From positions 1 to 51,142 of IMG/VR virus record IMGVR_UViG_3300033552_000014: DNA of 51,142 bases, one strand, 5' to 3'. The notes beneath the pieces are model-generated. The model was not told where the DNA came from and did no database searches. It saw only the letters and a list, made by a program, of their open reading frames with translations. Shown here one piece after another: positions 50,878 to 51,142 of the stretch. The position numbers and the translations under genes were made by a program. This DNA is from a virus. The first letter of the stretch is position 1, and each line of letters starts with the position of its first letter.

Positions 50878-51142
50878 ATGTTGTGCAGATTAAAACTCTA
50901 GACCCTAGATGCGAGCCTAAAAAAACGTACTCTACTGATGCAGGTGCCGATTTAGTATCGGTTAAATCCTTTGTACTATACCCCGGAGATACGGAGTTAT
51001 TTGATACAGGGGTATCTATTAAAGTTCCCGTTGGTTACGTTGGGCTAGTGTTCAATAGAAGTTCACAAGGTAAAATACATGTTCAAATACCTCACTCCGT
51101 AGGGGTAATTGATAGCCCTTATCGCGGTAACATTAAGGTATT
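50874..51142 (+). CDS. dut: dUTPase, N-terminal part (cut by window edge)
   Basis: 90 residues to the edge: STDAGADLVS (motif 1), FNRSSQGK (motif 2) and GVIDSPYRGNI (motif 3) of the trimeric dUTPase family. Converts dUTP to dUMP, keeping uracil out of DNA and feeding ThyX. ATGA overlap with the flap endonuclease; same order as in T5. Confidence 0.93.
   Translation, partial: MNVVQIKTLDPRCEPKKTYSTDAGADLVSVKSFVLYPGDTELFDTGVSIKVPVGYVGLVFNRSSQGKIHVQIPHSVGVIDSPYRGNIKV

Overview
The window looks like the early/replication half of a T5-like siphovirus of a Gram-negative host. From about 33.9 kb to the right end the gene order matches the phage T5 early D region: split NAD+ DNA ligase (nucleotidyltransferase half, then Zn/HhH/BRCT half), D5-like helix-turn-helix protein, DnaB-like helicase, TOPRIM primase, family A DNA polymerase, SF2 helicase, probable ssDNA-binding protein, SbcD and SbcC, Holliday-resolvase-like nuclease, flap endonuclease, dUTPase. 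Base composition is AT-rich, apart from a visibly more GC-rich block at about 0.7-2.5 kb. I ran no searches; family names rest on motifs I can read.

Layout. (1) 1-10.4 kb, minus strand: small unknown genes, two tail-type genes (DUF6453-like and DUF4376-like), two calcineurin-like phosphatases, a ThyX-type thymidylate synthase and a SleB-type cell-wall hydrolase with a signal peptide. (2) 10.44-10.55 kb: divergent promoters, the rightward one a perfect consensus. (3) 10.6-30.5 kb, plus strand: a nucleotide hydrolase, a UvsE UV endonuclease, then a 17.6 kb accessory region with 27 recognisable tRNA genes covering all 20 amino acids. It also holds small genes, a ClpP-like protease, a putative six-hairpin glycosidase and a TROVE/Ro60-like RNA-binding protein. 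(4) 30.5-51.1 kb, plus strand: D5 paralogue, glutaredoxin, cupin, then the replication and recombination cassette.

The most unusual part is the tRNA region. Seven tRNA or tRNA-like 3' ends carry a CCA that forms the first three bases of a long perfect or near-perfect inverted repeat (15-23 bp) ending in TGG, with 23-143 nt enclosed. The TGG often overlaps the next tRNA or a start codon. The TROVE gene sits among these structures and is followed, from its own stop codon, by a tRNA-like cloverleaf and a second stem-loop, and preceded by a promoter-driven leader of about 500 nt with a 266-nt closed fold. This suggests a phage-borne Ro60/Y-RNA-like (tRNA-mimic) system, or at least an RNA-quality module linked to the tRNA array.

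Expression signals. About 25 sigma70-type promoters (TTGnnn, N17, TATAAT) precede single genes. Many take their -35 box from, or place it right after, the upstream stop codon. In at least seven genes the ATG lies 5-7 nt after the -10 box, and in four more it lies 4-6 nt after a tRNA CCA, so both groups would give leaderless or near-leaderless mRNAs. Three minus-strand promoters are fused to intrinsic-terminator-like hairpins.
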